64,000 nucleotides of DNA from Candidatus Zixiibacteriota bacterium (lineage in GTDB: Bacteria > Zixibacteria > MSB-5A5 > GN15 > FEB-12). The notes under the pieces were generated by a model that was not told the DNA's origin, made no database searches, and saw nothing but the letters and a program-made list of their open reading frames with translations. Each line of letters begins with the position of its first letter. Positions within the stretch are counted from its first letter, which is position 1. The translations under genes were made by a program, and so were the position numbers. The DNA is taken from NCBI GenBank assembly GCA_040752815.1, contig JBFMGC010000004.1, positions 66,551-130,550 of the forward strand. Reading direction: 5' to 3'. Positions 8,106 through 16,075 of this stretch are shown here, piece by piece.

Positions 8106-8849
8106 CTACAACCCAAAAGTGAATTGGCCGGCCGGCTCGGGGAGTGGCGGCATGGCGTCGTAGAAGCGGCCATTGAGCTTGCGGCCGGTCTTCTTCTTGT
8201 TCACCCCGCCCCATTGCTTGAAGAAGAAGTGGACGTTTTGAGCATCACACTGGCGCTTGATATCTACCACCCACTCTTTTTTCATCGGGCGGGCGCCGGG
8301 GCCGGATTCGCCACCGACAACTATCCAGTCGATAGCAGCAAGGTCCATGTCCGGCACGGCTGAGAGAAGCGGCTCCATCGACAGCCACTTGATCGCCGCG
8401 CTGCTCTGGCGCAGGAGACCGATCCGGTGCGTAAACCTGGCCGATTCGACCGTCACCCCCATCCAAACATTCGGCGGCCAGTCAATCCTAGGCGACAATT
8501 CAGCGAGACGCTCCGCCCGCTTGGTGAGTATCTGGAAGATGTGCCAATCGGCGCGACGCATAACGTCGAATATCTGGCGCAAGTAGGCAATCGGGATCTG
8601 CTCGTGGAAAAGGTCGGACATTGAATTGACGAAGATGAGCTGCGGCTTCTTCCACTTGAGCGGGTCTTCGAGAACATCGGGATGGAGGGTCACCTCGAAG
8701 CCGTTGCGGTACTTAGCTACTCTCATGCCCTGCAAGCGCTTAGCCATGCGCTCGGCGTAGCAGTGCGCGCACCCGGCCGATACCCGACTGCACCCGGTAA
8801 CCGGGTTCCAGGAGGAGTGGGTCCATTCAATGCGGGAGGAGCAGGCCAT
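8106..8849 (-). CDS. DUF5131 family (phage Gp37/Gp68-like) protein
   Basis: 247 residues matching the DUF5131 pattern: IEWTHSSWNPVTGC, then VSAGCAHCYAE, FVNSMSDLFHE, FQILTKR and WVVVGGESGPGARPM-like segments. The three cysteines C20, C27 and C30 (Cx6CxxC) suggest a radical-SAM-like iron-sulfur site; catalysis is not established for the family. Members are often encoded in phages or accessory regions, sometimes with a three-Cys-motif partner, which is absent here. It sits next to a REP transposase, consistent with an accessory position. Confidence 0.85.
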   Translation of the reverse strand: MACSSRIEWTHSSWNPVTGCSRVSAGCAHCYAERMAKRLQGMRVAKYRNGFEVTLHPDVLEDPLKWKKPQLIFVNSMSDLFHEQIPIAYLRQIFDVMRRADWHIFQILTKRAERLAELSPRIDWPPNVWMGVTVESARFTHRIGLLRQSSAAIKWLSMEPLLSAVPDMDLAAIDWIVVGGESGPGARPMKKEWVVDIKRQCDAQNVHFFFKQWGGVNKKKTGRKLNGRFYDAMPPLPEPAGQFTFGL

Positions 8850-8897
8850 AACGAAATCTGGGAGTCAGGATTCCCAAACGAAATCACATTTGTCCCC

Positions 8898-8949
8898 GTA
8901 GGTCGGGTTCACGAGCGTTTAGCGCAGGGAAACGCGAGCAACCCGACAC
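8898..8949. repeat. REP copy at 3' side of the RAYT gene
   Basis: Starts GTAGGTCGGGTTCACGAG and ends GCGAGCAACCCGACA; itself an imperfect palindrome. It ends four bases from the transposase stop codon. The same element, inverted, is on the other side of the gene (9441-9491). Confidence 0.75.
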
Positions 8950-8953
8950 CTGA

Positions 8954-9433
8954 TCATTCTCCGAACGAGCCGTCGAATGAGATCGGCTTTCTCACCCCCC
9001 AATCTCTCTGGTAATAACCGCGTTCGAGCCAGCGAGCGGCTGAAGACATTGAATACGCGAACGGATCGAGAGCCAGGCCGTGGCGCACAGGATTGTAGCG
9101 AATATAGTCGATACGCTTATTCAGATCCTCCTGATCGCGTACCACGTGGTCCCAAAAGCGGTTCTGCCATACCCGACCCGGTCCGTGGAGAAGCCTGTAA
9201 CGGCGGGAAAAGCTCAGCTTGAAATCGTGCATGATCTGGGATATGGACACTTTGCCGATTGTCAGCACGGCATGAAAGTGATCGGGGAGGATCACCCACG
9301 CATCGAGTTCTCGTCCGCGCCAGGCCTTCTGAAACAGTTCAGGTTCTCGAAGGAGAATCGGCCTCCGCTCGTAAGAAACAGCAGTAACGAAGAACGTGGC
9401 GTCAGACAGAACGTAACGGCGCAGCGATTTCAT
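8954..9433 (-). CDS. REP-associated tyrosine transposase (Y1_Tnp, RAYT)
   Basis: 159-residue IS200/IS605-like HuH nuclease. The HuH pair is H52/H54 in LPDHFHAV; the catalytic tyrosine is most likely Y110 in KRIDYIRYNPV. The WQNRFWDHVVRD segment is typical of RAYTs. Such single-domain enzymes cut and join REP hairpins rather than moving a conventional insertion sequence. The frame is intact, so it may be active. The start codon follows eight bases after the upstream REP, so the REP forms part of its leader and no clear Shine-Dalgarno is visible. Confidence 0.9.
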   Translation of the reverse strand: MKSLRRYVLSDATFFVTAVSYERRPILLREPELFQKAWRGRELDAWVILPDHFHAVLTIGKVSISQIMHDFKLSFSRRYRLLHGPGRVWQNRFWDHVVRDQEDLNKRIDYIRYNPVRHGLALDPFAYSMSSAARWLERGYYQRDWGVRKPISFDGSFGE

Positions 9434-9440
9434 GGGCGGA

Positions 9441-9491
9441 TGTCGGGTTGCTCGTAGCGCACTCCGCGCGCCACTCGTGAACCCGACCTAC
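9441..9491. repeat. REP copy at 5' side of the RAYT gene
   Basis: Inverted copy of the 8898-8949 element: begins TGTCGGGTTGCTCG and ends CTCGTGAACCCGACCTAC. The loop (TAGCGCACTCCGCGCGCCA) differs from the other copy. The following 160 bases to the larC stop hold nothing I recognise. Confidence 0.75.
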
Positions 9492-9654
9492 TCTCCCTCT
9501 GTCATTCTCCAAATGGCAGCTCTCATCACAATAGACATTGTATTCCATGACTATGAGATACTACCCTCCCACTGAGAATGTCAATCAGATTCGCAAATGA
9601 ACCCGGGCGAGTATGCCTCGCGGAGGCTATCCCCGGCAGAATGGCGTCAGTCCC

Positions 9655-10824
9655 CTACCCCCACTCCCCCCGCGCCACCCTCGCTGCCTCACGAAAAACC
9701 TCTCTCAAAGGCACGCTCTTTTCCTCGGCCAGGCGACGGCAGTCATCATACTCCGGGGTGATGTCGCGAATTCGCCCGCTCAGCCAGGACAGCTTGACGC
9801 GCACGTCACCGTACTTTGTAACAACGGTTCTAACCTCGCGCTTCAGCTTCCGTCGTTCGAGTTTCTGAAGGCGGACACCAAGGGTCGTAGTCTCGGCGAA
9901 GACAACGTCGAGCAGGCGTGGTGCGTCCTGCGGGCGAGCGATCACGCTCAGAGTGATCGCCGGGCGGCTCTTCTTCATGATGATAGGCGTCAGGTAAGCG
10001 TCGAGCGCGCCCGAGGACATCAGCTTGTCGACCACATACTCGAATTGCTCGGGCGGCATGTTGTCAATGTTGGCTTCGATAAGGTCAACCTGGTCCATTT
10101 CGTAATCATCTGCCGATGTTCCTATGAGCACCCGCAGCAGGTTGGGAATCGGCAGGTCACGCGATCCGGCACCGTAACCGACAGACTCGAGAGTCATCGG
10201 CGGAAACGGACCAAATCCGGCAGACATTGTTTTCAGAATCGCGGCACCTGTCGGCGTCACCAGCTCAGCGTCAAGTCCGGTAGAATAAACCGGCGTGCCT
10301 TTCAGAATCTCAACTGTAGCTGGCGCGGGAAGCGGCAGCCGCCCGTGCTGACAATCAACAAATCCGGTTCCCACATGCACCGCCGACGACCATACCTGAT
10401 CTATGCCGAGCAGTTCCATCGCTGCGATTGCGCCGACAATATCGACTATAGCATCCAGTGCGCCGACCTCATGAAAGTGTATCTTATCAGCGGTTGTGTC
10501 GTGGATTTTCGCCTCGGCGCCAGCCAGGGTCTCGAAGACTCTAATGCTGGTTTGCTTGACCGAGTTCGACAAACTGCTTGCCTCGATGATCCCCATGATT
10601 TGCTTGAGATGGCGGTGCGCCTTTTGATCGTCAGTGTGCACCGTCACTTTGGTGCCGGTGATGCCGTTCTTGACCGCTTTCTCTGCCGACACCGAAAATC
10701 CGGTGACCGGGAGCTTAGCGAGCTCGTGCTGCAGCCTATCCAGCGGCAGTCCGGAATCGATAAGTGCGCCGAGAATCATATCCCCGCTAATACCCGAAAA
10801 ACAATCGAAATAAAGCAGTTTCAT
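9655..10824 (-). CDS. larC: Nickel insertion protein LarC (NPN cofactor)
   Basis: 389 residues. LarC is the CTP-dependent cyclometallase that inserts nickel into the pyridinium bis-thiocarboxylate mononucleotide to form the nickel-pincer nucleotide (NPN). Recognised from MKLLYFDCFSGISGDMILGAL, the HFHEVGALDAIVDIVG segment, and ELVTPTGAAIL. It is a single continuous frame; in some bacteria larC is made by a programmed frameshift, which is not needed here. It starts five bases after larB ends, so larE-larB-larC is an operon. No larA is in the window. Confidence 0.95.
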   Translation of the reverse strand: MKLLYFDCFSGISGDMILGALIDSGLPLDRLQHELAKLPVTGFSVSAEKAVKNGITGTKVTVHTDDQKAHRHLKQIMGIIEASSLSNSVKQTSIRVFETLAGAEAKIHDTTADKIHFHEVGALDAIVDIVGAIAAMELLGIDQVWSSAVHVGTGFVDCQHGRLPLPAPATVEILKGTPVYSTGLDAELVTPTGAAILKTMSAGFGPFPPMTLESVGYGAGSRDLPIPNLLRVLIGTSADDYEMDQVDLIEANIDNMPPEQFEYVVDKLMSSGALDAYLTPIIMKKSRPAITLSVIARPQDAPRLLDVVFAETTTLGVRLQKLERRKLKREVRTVVTKYGDVRVKLSWLSGRIRDITPEYDDCRRLAEEKSVPLREVFREAARVARGEWG

Positions 10825-10829
10825 ACGAA

Positions 10830-11579
10830 TTATTCACCGAGGTTGATAATCGATGCGAAGTAACCGGCGCCGAACCCGTTATCGATATTCATGACCGCCA
10901 CACCTGGTGCACAACTGTTGAGCATTGCCAGCAGCGCCGCCAGCCCCTCGAAACTGGCCCCGTAGCCGACCGAGGTCGGCACCGCTATCACAGGCCTTTC
11001 AACCATGCCGCCCACCACCGAGGCCAGCGCCCCTTCCATACCGGCGACAGCTATAATCACGTTGCCCGCGGCCAGCTTCTCACGGTTATCGAGCAGCCGA
11101 TGTATCCCGGCCACGCCGACATCGTAGATGCGATCAGCCGGGCAGCCCATGCATTCGGCGGTCACGGCGGCTTCCTCCGCGATCGGCATATCCGAGGTGC
11201 CCGCGGACACAACCACAACACGCTTTTCGGTCCTCGCTGTCGGTGGCTCTGCACTCAATACGATTCGGGCCGATTCGTTGTACCTGGCGCCCGGATGTTT
11301 CATGCGAATGGCGTCAAACACGTCAGCAGTAGCACGTGTCGCCATCACCAGATGCTCGTTCCGGCGAAGCGTCTGGAATATGTCGACTACCTGTGAGGGC
11401 GTTTTCCCCTGGCAGAAGATCACTTCGGGAAAACCGCGCCGCAGGTGGCGATGGGTGTCGATCTTGGCGAAACCGAGGTCATCATACGGAAACGATTTCA
11501 GACGTTCCAACGCGGCAGGGATATCGAGTTCCCCGTCCTTAACCTCCTGCAGTAATTGGCGGAGTTTATTTCGGTCCAT
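10830..11579 (-). CDS. larB: Pyridinium-3,5-biscarboxylic acid mononucleotide synthase LarB
   Basis: 249 residues. LarB carboxylates and hydrolyses nicotinic acid adenine dinucleotide, the first step towards NPN. The C-terminal two thirds is PurE-like: VVSAGTSDMPIAEEAA, YDVGVAGIHRLL, VAGMEGALASVVGG, PTSVGYGAS. The N-terminal region carries the LarB-specific FAKIDTHRHLRRGFPEVIFCQGK block. The gene begins 14 bases inside the end of larE, indicating coupling. Confidence 0.95.
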   Translation of the reverse strand: MDRNKLRQLLQEVKDGELDIPAALERLKSFPYDDLGFAKIDTHRHLRRGFPEVIFCQGKTPSQVVDIFQTLRRNEHLVMATRATADVFDAIRMKHPGARYNESARIVLSAEPPTARTEKRVVVVSAGTSDMPIAEEAAVTAECMGCPADRIYDVGVAGIHRLLDNREKLAAGNVIIAVAGMEGALASVVGGMVERPVIAVPTSVGYGASFEGLAALLAMLNSCAPGVAVMNIDNGFGAGYFASIINLGE

Positions 11580-12432
11580 GCGGATCTTTCAATATGGCCT
11601 CGTTTAGGCTGCCGGAGCGAAAACCGCGCGGATCTACAATCACGCTCTGATAACCCAGTTCTTTCAGCTTTCGCTCAACCTGCGGGAACAGCGCATCACT
11701 TTGAAGCCGAGGAATGTCCTCCATGGGCACCTCGATTCGGGCGGCTGTGTCATAATCACGCACACGAAGCTCTCTGAAACCGAGGGGTCGCAGAAACGCT
11801 TCGGCCGCCTCGATCCGCCGCAGCTTCTCGGTCGTGACTGCGGACCCGTACGGAATCCGCGAGGATAAACATGGCGCCGCCGGCTTATCCCAGGTGGGCA
11901 AACCAGCTTGTTTTGACAGCGTTCTGATTTCGTCTTTCGTCAGACCGGCTTCCCTGAGCGGACTGCGAACGCGGAACTGATTGACCGCTTTCAGGCCGGG
12001 ACGATAATCGGCCAGGTCGCTGAAATTGGAGCCTTCGAGCACAAAACGAAACCCCTGCTGCCTGGCGATTTCGGTCAGCGAAACAAACAATGTCCGTTTG
12101 CAATGATAGCAGCGGTCCGGTGCGTTGGCGATATAGAGCGGATCCTTCAACTCGCCGGTATTGATCACCAGGTGACGCACGCCAATCGCACGTGCCAGCC
12201 GACAGGCGGCATCCAACTCGGAACGGGGGATGCTTTCGGAATCGGCAGTCACTGCGAGCACCTGTTCGCTCAGTTGTTCAAATGCGACTTTGACCAGGAA
12301 CGCGCTGTCGACACCGCCTGAGTAAGCCACCAGGGCGCTGCCCAGTTCCTTCACCAGGTTCCTCAATGATCGGAGCTTGCCGTCGAGTGCAGCGTCCTGA
12401 TCGATACGATCCGATGAAACAGTATTATCCAT
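11566..12432 (-). CDS. larE: Sulfur transferase LarE (NPN cofactor)
   Basis: 288 residues. LarE adenylates the LarB product and donates sulfur. The PP-loop is AYSGGVDSAF (residues 36-45). The conserved CYHCK is at 108-112. Cys188 in PAAPCLSSRIPYG matches the sacrificial cysteine. I see no further C-terminal cysteines, so this looks like the sacrificial type, not the 4Fe-4S type. The open frame extends 26 codons upstream, but AAGGA just before MDNTVS supports a start at 12432. First gene of the larEBC run, divergent from the DUF362 gene. Confidence 0.93.
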   Translation of the reverse strand: MDNTVSSDRIDQDAALDGKLRSLRNLVKELGSALVAYSGGVDSAFLVKVAFEQLSEQVLAVTADSESIPRSELDAACRLARAIGVRHLVINTGELKDPLYIANAPDRCYHCKRTLFVSLTEIARQQGFRFVLEGSNFSDLADYRPGLKAVNQFRVRSPLREAGLTKDEIRTLSKQAGLPTWDKPAAPCLSSRIPYGSAVTTEKLRRIEAAEAFLRPLGFRELRVRDYDTAARIEVPMEDIPRLQSDALFPQVERKLKELGYQSVIVDPRGFRSGSLNEAILKDPHGPK

Positions 12433-12574
12433 GGTCCTTTCCGATGTTGCCGATGACGCAAACTCCTTCACCTGATAACGATTATAACGCCACCGGGTGC
12501 CGGGCGTCACATACTATCTTGCATGGCGTCTGCCACATGCTTATTCTATACCTGATGGAGCAAGTTGGGCTACT

Positions 12575-13528
12575 ATGAAACGGCGCGAGTTCCTCAAGAA
12601 GACCAGTCAGGCGATGGCGCTGGCGGCAGTCACCGGCGCGACCGGGTTCCTTTTTCATAACCGGCAAACGGACCGGTATATTCCGTTAGCAAGTCGCAAA
12701 GCCGGGTTCGAGATACCCCCGGATATGAGTCTTCCAAAGGTCACTCTCGCTCGCCGCGAGGATCCCCGGCAGGCGCTGGGGGCATCGCTGGACGCTATTG
12801 GAGGAATCGGCCGGTTTGTAAAGTCGGGTGAACGGGTGACGATCAAACCGAATATCGGCTGGGACCGCACGCCCGAGCTTGCCGCCAACACCCACCCCGA
12901 GCTAGTAGCCGAGATGGTGCGGCTCTGCCTGGCGGCAGGTGCGATCGACGTGATTGTCACCGACATCACCTGTAACGATCCGAGACGCTGCTTCCTGAGA
13001 TCCGGTATCCGCGAGGCCGCCGAAAAAGCCGGGGCGCGGGTAATCCTGCCGGAGGAAAGCGATCTCGTGGAAATCGACCTCGGCGGCGAACTGCTCACGC
13101 GCTGGCCGGTATCGAAGTACTTTGTCGATACCGATCGATTCATAAACATGCCGATTGTCAAACACCACTCGCTGTCGCGGTGCACGATCGGCATGAAGAA
13201 CCTCTACGGCATTCTCGGCGGGCGACGCAATCAACTGCACCAGCAGATTGACCAGTCGATTGTCGATCTGGCCGCGTTCTGCAAGCCCACATTGACGGTT
13301 ATCGATGCCACTCGCGTGCTTGTCCGCGGCGGTCCGACCGGTGGGTCGCTCGATGACGTGGCGATCGAAAACAGCGTCATCTGTGCGACCGACATTGTAG
13401 CCGCCGACTCCCGGGCCGCGGAGTTTCTCGGTATGCGGGGCGACCAGGTCGAGCATATCGCGCTGGCGGCCAGGGCCGGCCTCGGTATGCTCGATTATCG
13501 CGCGGCGGGCTATCTCGAGGTAGCTTGA
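12575..13528 (+). CDS. TAT-exported DUF362 protein
   Basis: 317 residues. The N-terminus MKRREFLKKTSQAMALAAVTGATGF is a twin-arginine signal (RREFLK), so the protein is exported folded. The rest matches DUF362: VTIKPNIGWDR, VIVTDITCNDPRRCF, NMPIVKHHSLSRCTIGMKNLYG. Function of the family is unknown; many members sit next to iron-sulfur proteins. This one has no ferredoxin domain of its own and is directly followed (stop and start share a base) by a multi-cluster membrane protein, so a redox partnership is likely. Possible promoter TTGCAT (12519) and TATTCT (12542) upstream, weak. Confidence 0.85.
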   Translation: MKRREFLKKTSQAMALAAVTGATGFLFHNRQTDRYIPLASRKAGFEIPPDMSLPKVTLARREDPRQALGASLDAIGGIGRFVKSGERVTIKPNIGWDRTPELAANTHPELVAEMVRLCLAAGAIDVIVTDITCNDPRRCFLRSGIREAAEKAGARVILPEESDLVEIDLGGELLTRWPVSKYFVDTDRFINMPIVKHHSLSRCTIGMKNLYGILGGRRNQLHQQIDQSIVDLAAFCKPTLTVIDATRVLVRGGPTGGSLDDVAIENSVICATDIVAADSRAAEFLGMRGDQVEHIALAARAGLGMLDYRAAGYLEVA

Positions 13529-15222
13529 TGACTATCGGGGCCGTCAGAAATCTCCGACGTGTATCCCAAGTCGTATTCTTCCTGATCTTCTTCTGGCTTG
13601 TCCTGAAGACGACATTCGAGGTGACCTTCACACCGGGCGAGGCCGCAGAGATTCGTCTGCCCTATCCGGTCTCAATCGCACTTGAGTTCGACCCGCTTGC
13701 AGCGCTGATGACACTGCTCGCGAGTGGTACTATCTACAAGGGAATGCTCTGGGCGCTGGTGATTCTGATTCCGACTGTCTTCATGGGGCGCTTCTTCTGT
13801 GGCTGGGTCTGCCCGCTGGGGAGCCTCAGTCACTGGGTGTCCGAGATCAAATCGGAACGGCTCAGTTTTCGCGGCAAAGGGAGGATTGAATCTAATCGAT
13901 ACCGGCAATACCAGCGCCTCAAGTACTACGTCTTCTTCTTTTGCCTGGGCGCAGCGTTTCTTGGGTCGCTCCAGGCTGGTTTGCTGGACCCATTGCCACT
14001 CCTGGCGCGCTCGCTCGGCACGGCGGTGCTCCCGGCGTTTCATGCGGCGGCCGCCGGAGCGGTCGCCTGGGCCGGACAGACCGGAATCCCTCCCCTGTCC
14101 TGGCTGGCGAAGGCCATCTACGTTTTAATAGCGCCGCTGCTCCTTACTTACCGGCAGGCGTTCTTTCACGGACTTGTCTCGATCGGCCTGTTCTTCGTGC
14201 TGATCCTGCTGCTGAACCGATGGTTCACCCGCTTCTTCTGTCGCGCCATCTGCCCGCTGGGGGCGATGCTCGGCATCTTTTCCCGGTTCGCGATATTCGG
14301 TCTGAAAAAGAACGAGACAACTTGCGATCACTGCAATCTCTGTCTCGAATCTTGCCAAGGGGCGGACAACCCGGATATCGGCAGCCGCTGGCGGCAGGCC
14401 GAATGCCATCTCTGTCTCAACTGCCAGGCTGCCTGCCCGCAGGGTTCGCTCAGCTTTCAGTTCTTTCCAGACCAGGCAGACTCCAAAACGAATCCGTCCG
14501 GTACGGCGAAAGTCGACGCCTCGCGCCGCAAAGTTCTCGCCTCGGTGGCGGGTGGCTTGGCACTCGTCCCGACATTTCGCGCCGGCGACGCCTTCGAGGT
14601 TAACCGGTCTGAATTCCTGATCAGGCCGCCCGGATCACAGCCGGAGGAGGATTTTATTGGGAGGTGTATTCGCTGCGGCCAGTGCATGCGGGTCTGTCCG
14701 AATAACGCCCTGCATCCGGCTCTGCTGGAATCGGGCCTCGAGGGGATCTGGACCCCGTACCTGATCGCCCGAATCGGCTATTGCGAACCGAGCTGCACCC
14801 TCTGCGGCCAGGTTTGCCCCACCGGCGCCATTCGCGAGCTGACCCTTCAACAGAAGGTAGGCGACAGAGAAACGCCGCCGGACCGGATAGGCACCGCATT
14901 CGTGGATCGCGGCCGCTGCCTGCCGTGGGCCATGGCGACGCCCTGTATCGTGTGCGAGGAGTGGTGTCCGACCTCGCCAAAGGCGGTATACCTTCTTGAA
15001 GAGATCGCCATCGACAGCCGCGGCCAAGAGGTGAAAGTGAAGCGTCCATATGTCGACGCCGCCCTGTGCACCGGCTGCGGCGCGTGTGAGTTCGCCTGCC
15101 CGGTTCAGGACAGACGCGCGATCTATATTACATCGGTAGGGGAAACCCGCTCGGCCAAAAACCAAATCCTGCTCGAACGGAACCGCCGCAGACCGGTGGC
15201 CGTGTCCGCCGACCGCACCTGA
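13528..15222 (+). CDS. NapH/NapG-like membrane iron-sulfur protein
   Basis: 564 residues combining two ferredoxin modules normally seen as separate proteins. Residues 1-250 are a multi-helix membrane domain with the NapH/NosR Cys-Pro motifs GWVCPLGS and AICPLGAM, followed by two clusters (CDHCNLCLESC, CHLCLNCQAACP). A second hydrophobic stretch with SRRKVLASVAGG resembles an internal TAT-like segment. Then comes a NapG/MauM-like part with CIRCGQCMRVCP, CTLCGQVCP, a CIVCEEWCP group and CTGCGACEFACP. It probably moves electrons from quinol or cytoplasm to a periplasmic partner. Start ATG shares a base with the preceding stop (TGATG). Confidence 0.82.
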   Translation: MTIGAVRNLRRVSQVVFFLIFFWLVLKTTFEVTFTPGEAAEIRLPYPVSIALEFDPLAALMTLLASGTIYKGMLWALVILIPTVFMGRFFCGWVCPLGSLSHWVSEIKSERLSFRGKGRIESNRYRQYQRLKYYVFFFCLGAAFLGSLQAGLLDPLPLLARSLGTAVLPAFHAAAAGAVAWAGQTGIPPLSWLAKAIYVLIAPLLLTYRQAFFHGLVSIGLFFVLILLLNRWFTRFFCRAICPLGAMLGIFSRFAIFGLKKNETTCDHCNLCLESCQGADNPDIGSRWRQAECHLCLNCQAACPQGSLSFQFFPDQADSKTNPSGTAKVDASRRKVLASVAGGLALVPTFRAGDAFEVNRSEFLIRPPGSQPEEDFIGRCIRCGQCMRVCPNNALHPALLESGLEGIWTPYLIARIGYCEPSCTLCGQVCPTGAIRELTLQQKVGDRETPPDRIGTAFVDRGRCLPWAMATPCIVCEEWCPTSPKAVYLLEEIAIDSRGQEVKVKRPYVDAALCTGCGACEFACPVQDRRAIYITSVGETRSAKNQILLERNRRRPVAVSADRT

Positions 15223-15342
15223 GCGCCCGTTCATGAGGTCCCAATCTGGCGCCATAGCGCTCACTGAGGGTTTCAACACCTACTTTTGTTGACTTGGTCG
15301 TCTGACCGCCACTACCCTTGCTTTTTTGCCAAAGCCAATTAA

Positions 15343-15726
15343 ATGAAGTCATTCGCCAAATACCACCTTCCGGCTGTCCTTTACGCCGCCGCGATCCTGA
15401 TTATTCCGTCGCTGCCGGGGTTTCGTACTCCTGCGGTCAGATTTCTAGTGAGTGACAAGCTGGCACACTTCCTCGAATACGCGGTCTTCGCATTACTGGC
15501 CTATCGCTCGGTAAGTCACTGGAGCGAGCGACTCCAACCTCGCATGATGTTCCTGATCAGCTTCCTTGTCCTGGCGGTATTCGCCGTGGTAGACGAAGTC
15601 CTGCAACGGTTTATCCCGGGACGGCAGACGGACATCTGGGACTATGTTGCCGATCTTTGCGGCGGGGTGGCCGTTTATGGCCTGCTGGTATGGTGGAGGC
15701 GTCGGCGTAGCAGGACCCGCGGTTAA
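15343..15726 (+). CDS. VanZ-like family membrane protein
   Basis: 127 residues, about four hydrophobic segments, with the VanZ pattern DKLAHFLEYAVFALLAYRS and DEVLQRFIPGRQTDIWDYVADLCGG. Members are small membrane proteins of mostly unknown role, some affecting glycopeptide tolerance. No clear Shine-Dalgarno. It stands between the iron-sulfur gene and a surface-protein gene with its own promoter. Confidence 0.85.
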   Translation: MKSFAKYHLPAVLYAAAILIIPSLPGFRTPAVRFLVSDKLAHFLEYAVFALLAYRSVSHWSERLQPRMMFLISFLVLAVFAVVDEVLQRFIPGRQTDIWDYVADLCGGVAVYGLLVWWRRRRSRTRG

Positions 15727-15765
15727 ATTGTCCATTTTTCATACAGCATTTGTGGCCATAAACCC

Positions 15766-15793
15766 TTGACAACTGCGGGTTTTCTGATATATT
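15766..15793 (+). promoter_or_regulatory. Sigma-70-type promoter for the 16076 gene
   Basis: TTGACA (15766-15771), 16-base spacer, TATATT (15788-15793). This would give a 5' leader of about 275 bases before the surface-protein gene. The leader (to 16075) contains a GTTGC-CGAAA-GCAAC hairpin near 15960 but no known riboswitch that I recognise. A strong GAGGAGGAATT lies before the start codon. Confidence 0.65.
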
Positions 15794-16075
15794 CGGGCTG
15801 GTCGATGATGTTAGGGGTTACCCTGCGTTACTGCTGCAGTTACTCCTTTCGATTACTTCATTAGGTCTAACAGGACTGGGTTTAGATAAGCGACAGCTTT
15901 TCGACCTACGATGCATCGTAACTGGTGTTTCGAAGCACAGTTTGGCGGCGCCGTTTCTGTTGCCGAAAGCAACGGAACGCGGGCAGCTTCTTGTGCCGAG
16001 CCCGTGCGCCTGTACCCGGAGTTGTCATTTCAAAAGAGCTTTTCTGATAAAAACACTTGAGGAGGAATTGACACG

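Larger units (their letters stand above)
8898..9491 (-). mobile_element. RAYT with flanking inverted REPs (REPtron)
   Basis: A transposase gene tightly enclosed by two inverted copies of one REP-like sequence, the arrangement known for REP-associated tyrosine transposases. The outer 18 bases (GTAGGTCGGGTTCACGAG) and inner ends (AGCAACCCGACA) match between copies, while the loop differs. It lies between DUF5131 and larC, in otherwise non-coding DNA. Confidence 0.7.

Noticed and set aside
8106-8849. DUF5131 gene as part of a prophage
   Set aside because: No other phage gene, integrase or att-like repeat is nearby; only the RAYT element is mobile here.
9613-10863. Long plus-strand frame opposite larC
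   Set aside because: The minus-strand larC is complete and conserved; the opposite translation is low in structure.
15794-16075. Possible riboswitch in the leader of the 16076 gene
   Set aside because: A hairpin exists, but no known aptamer consensus or terminator could be recognised.
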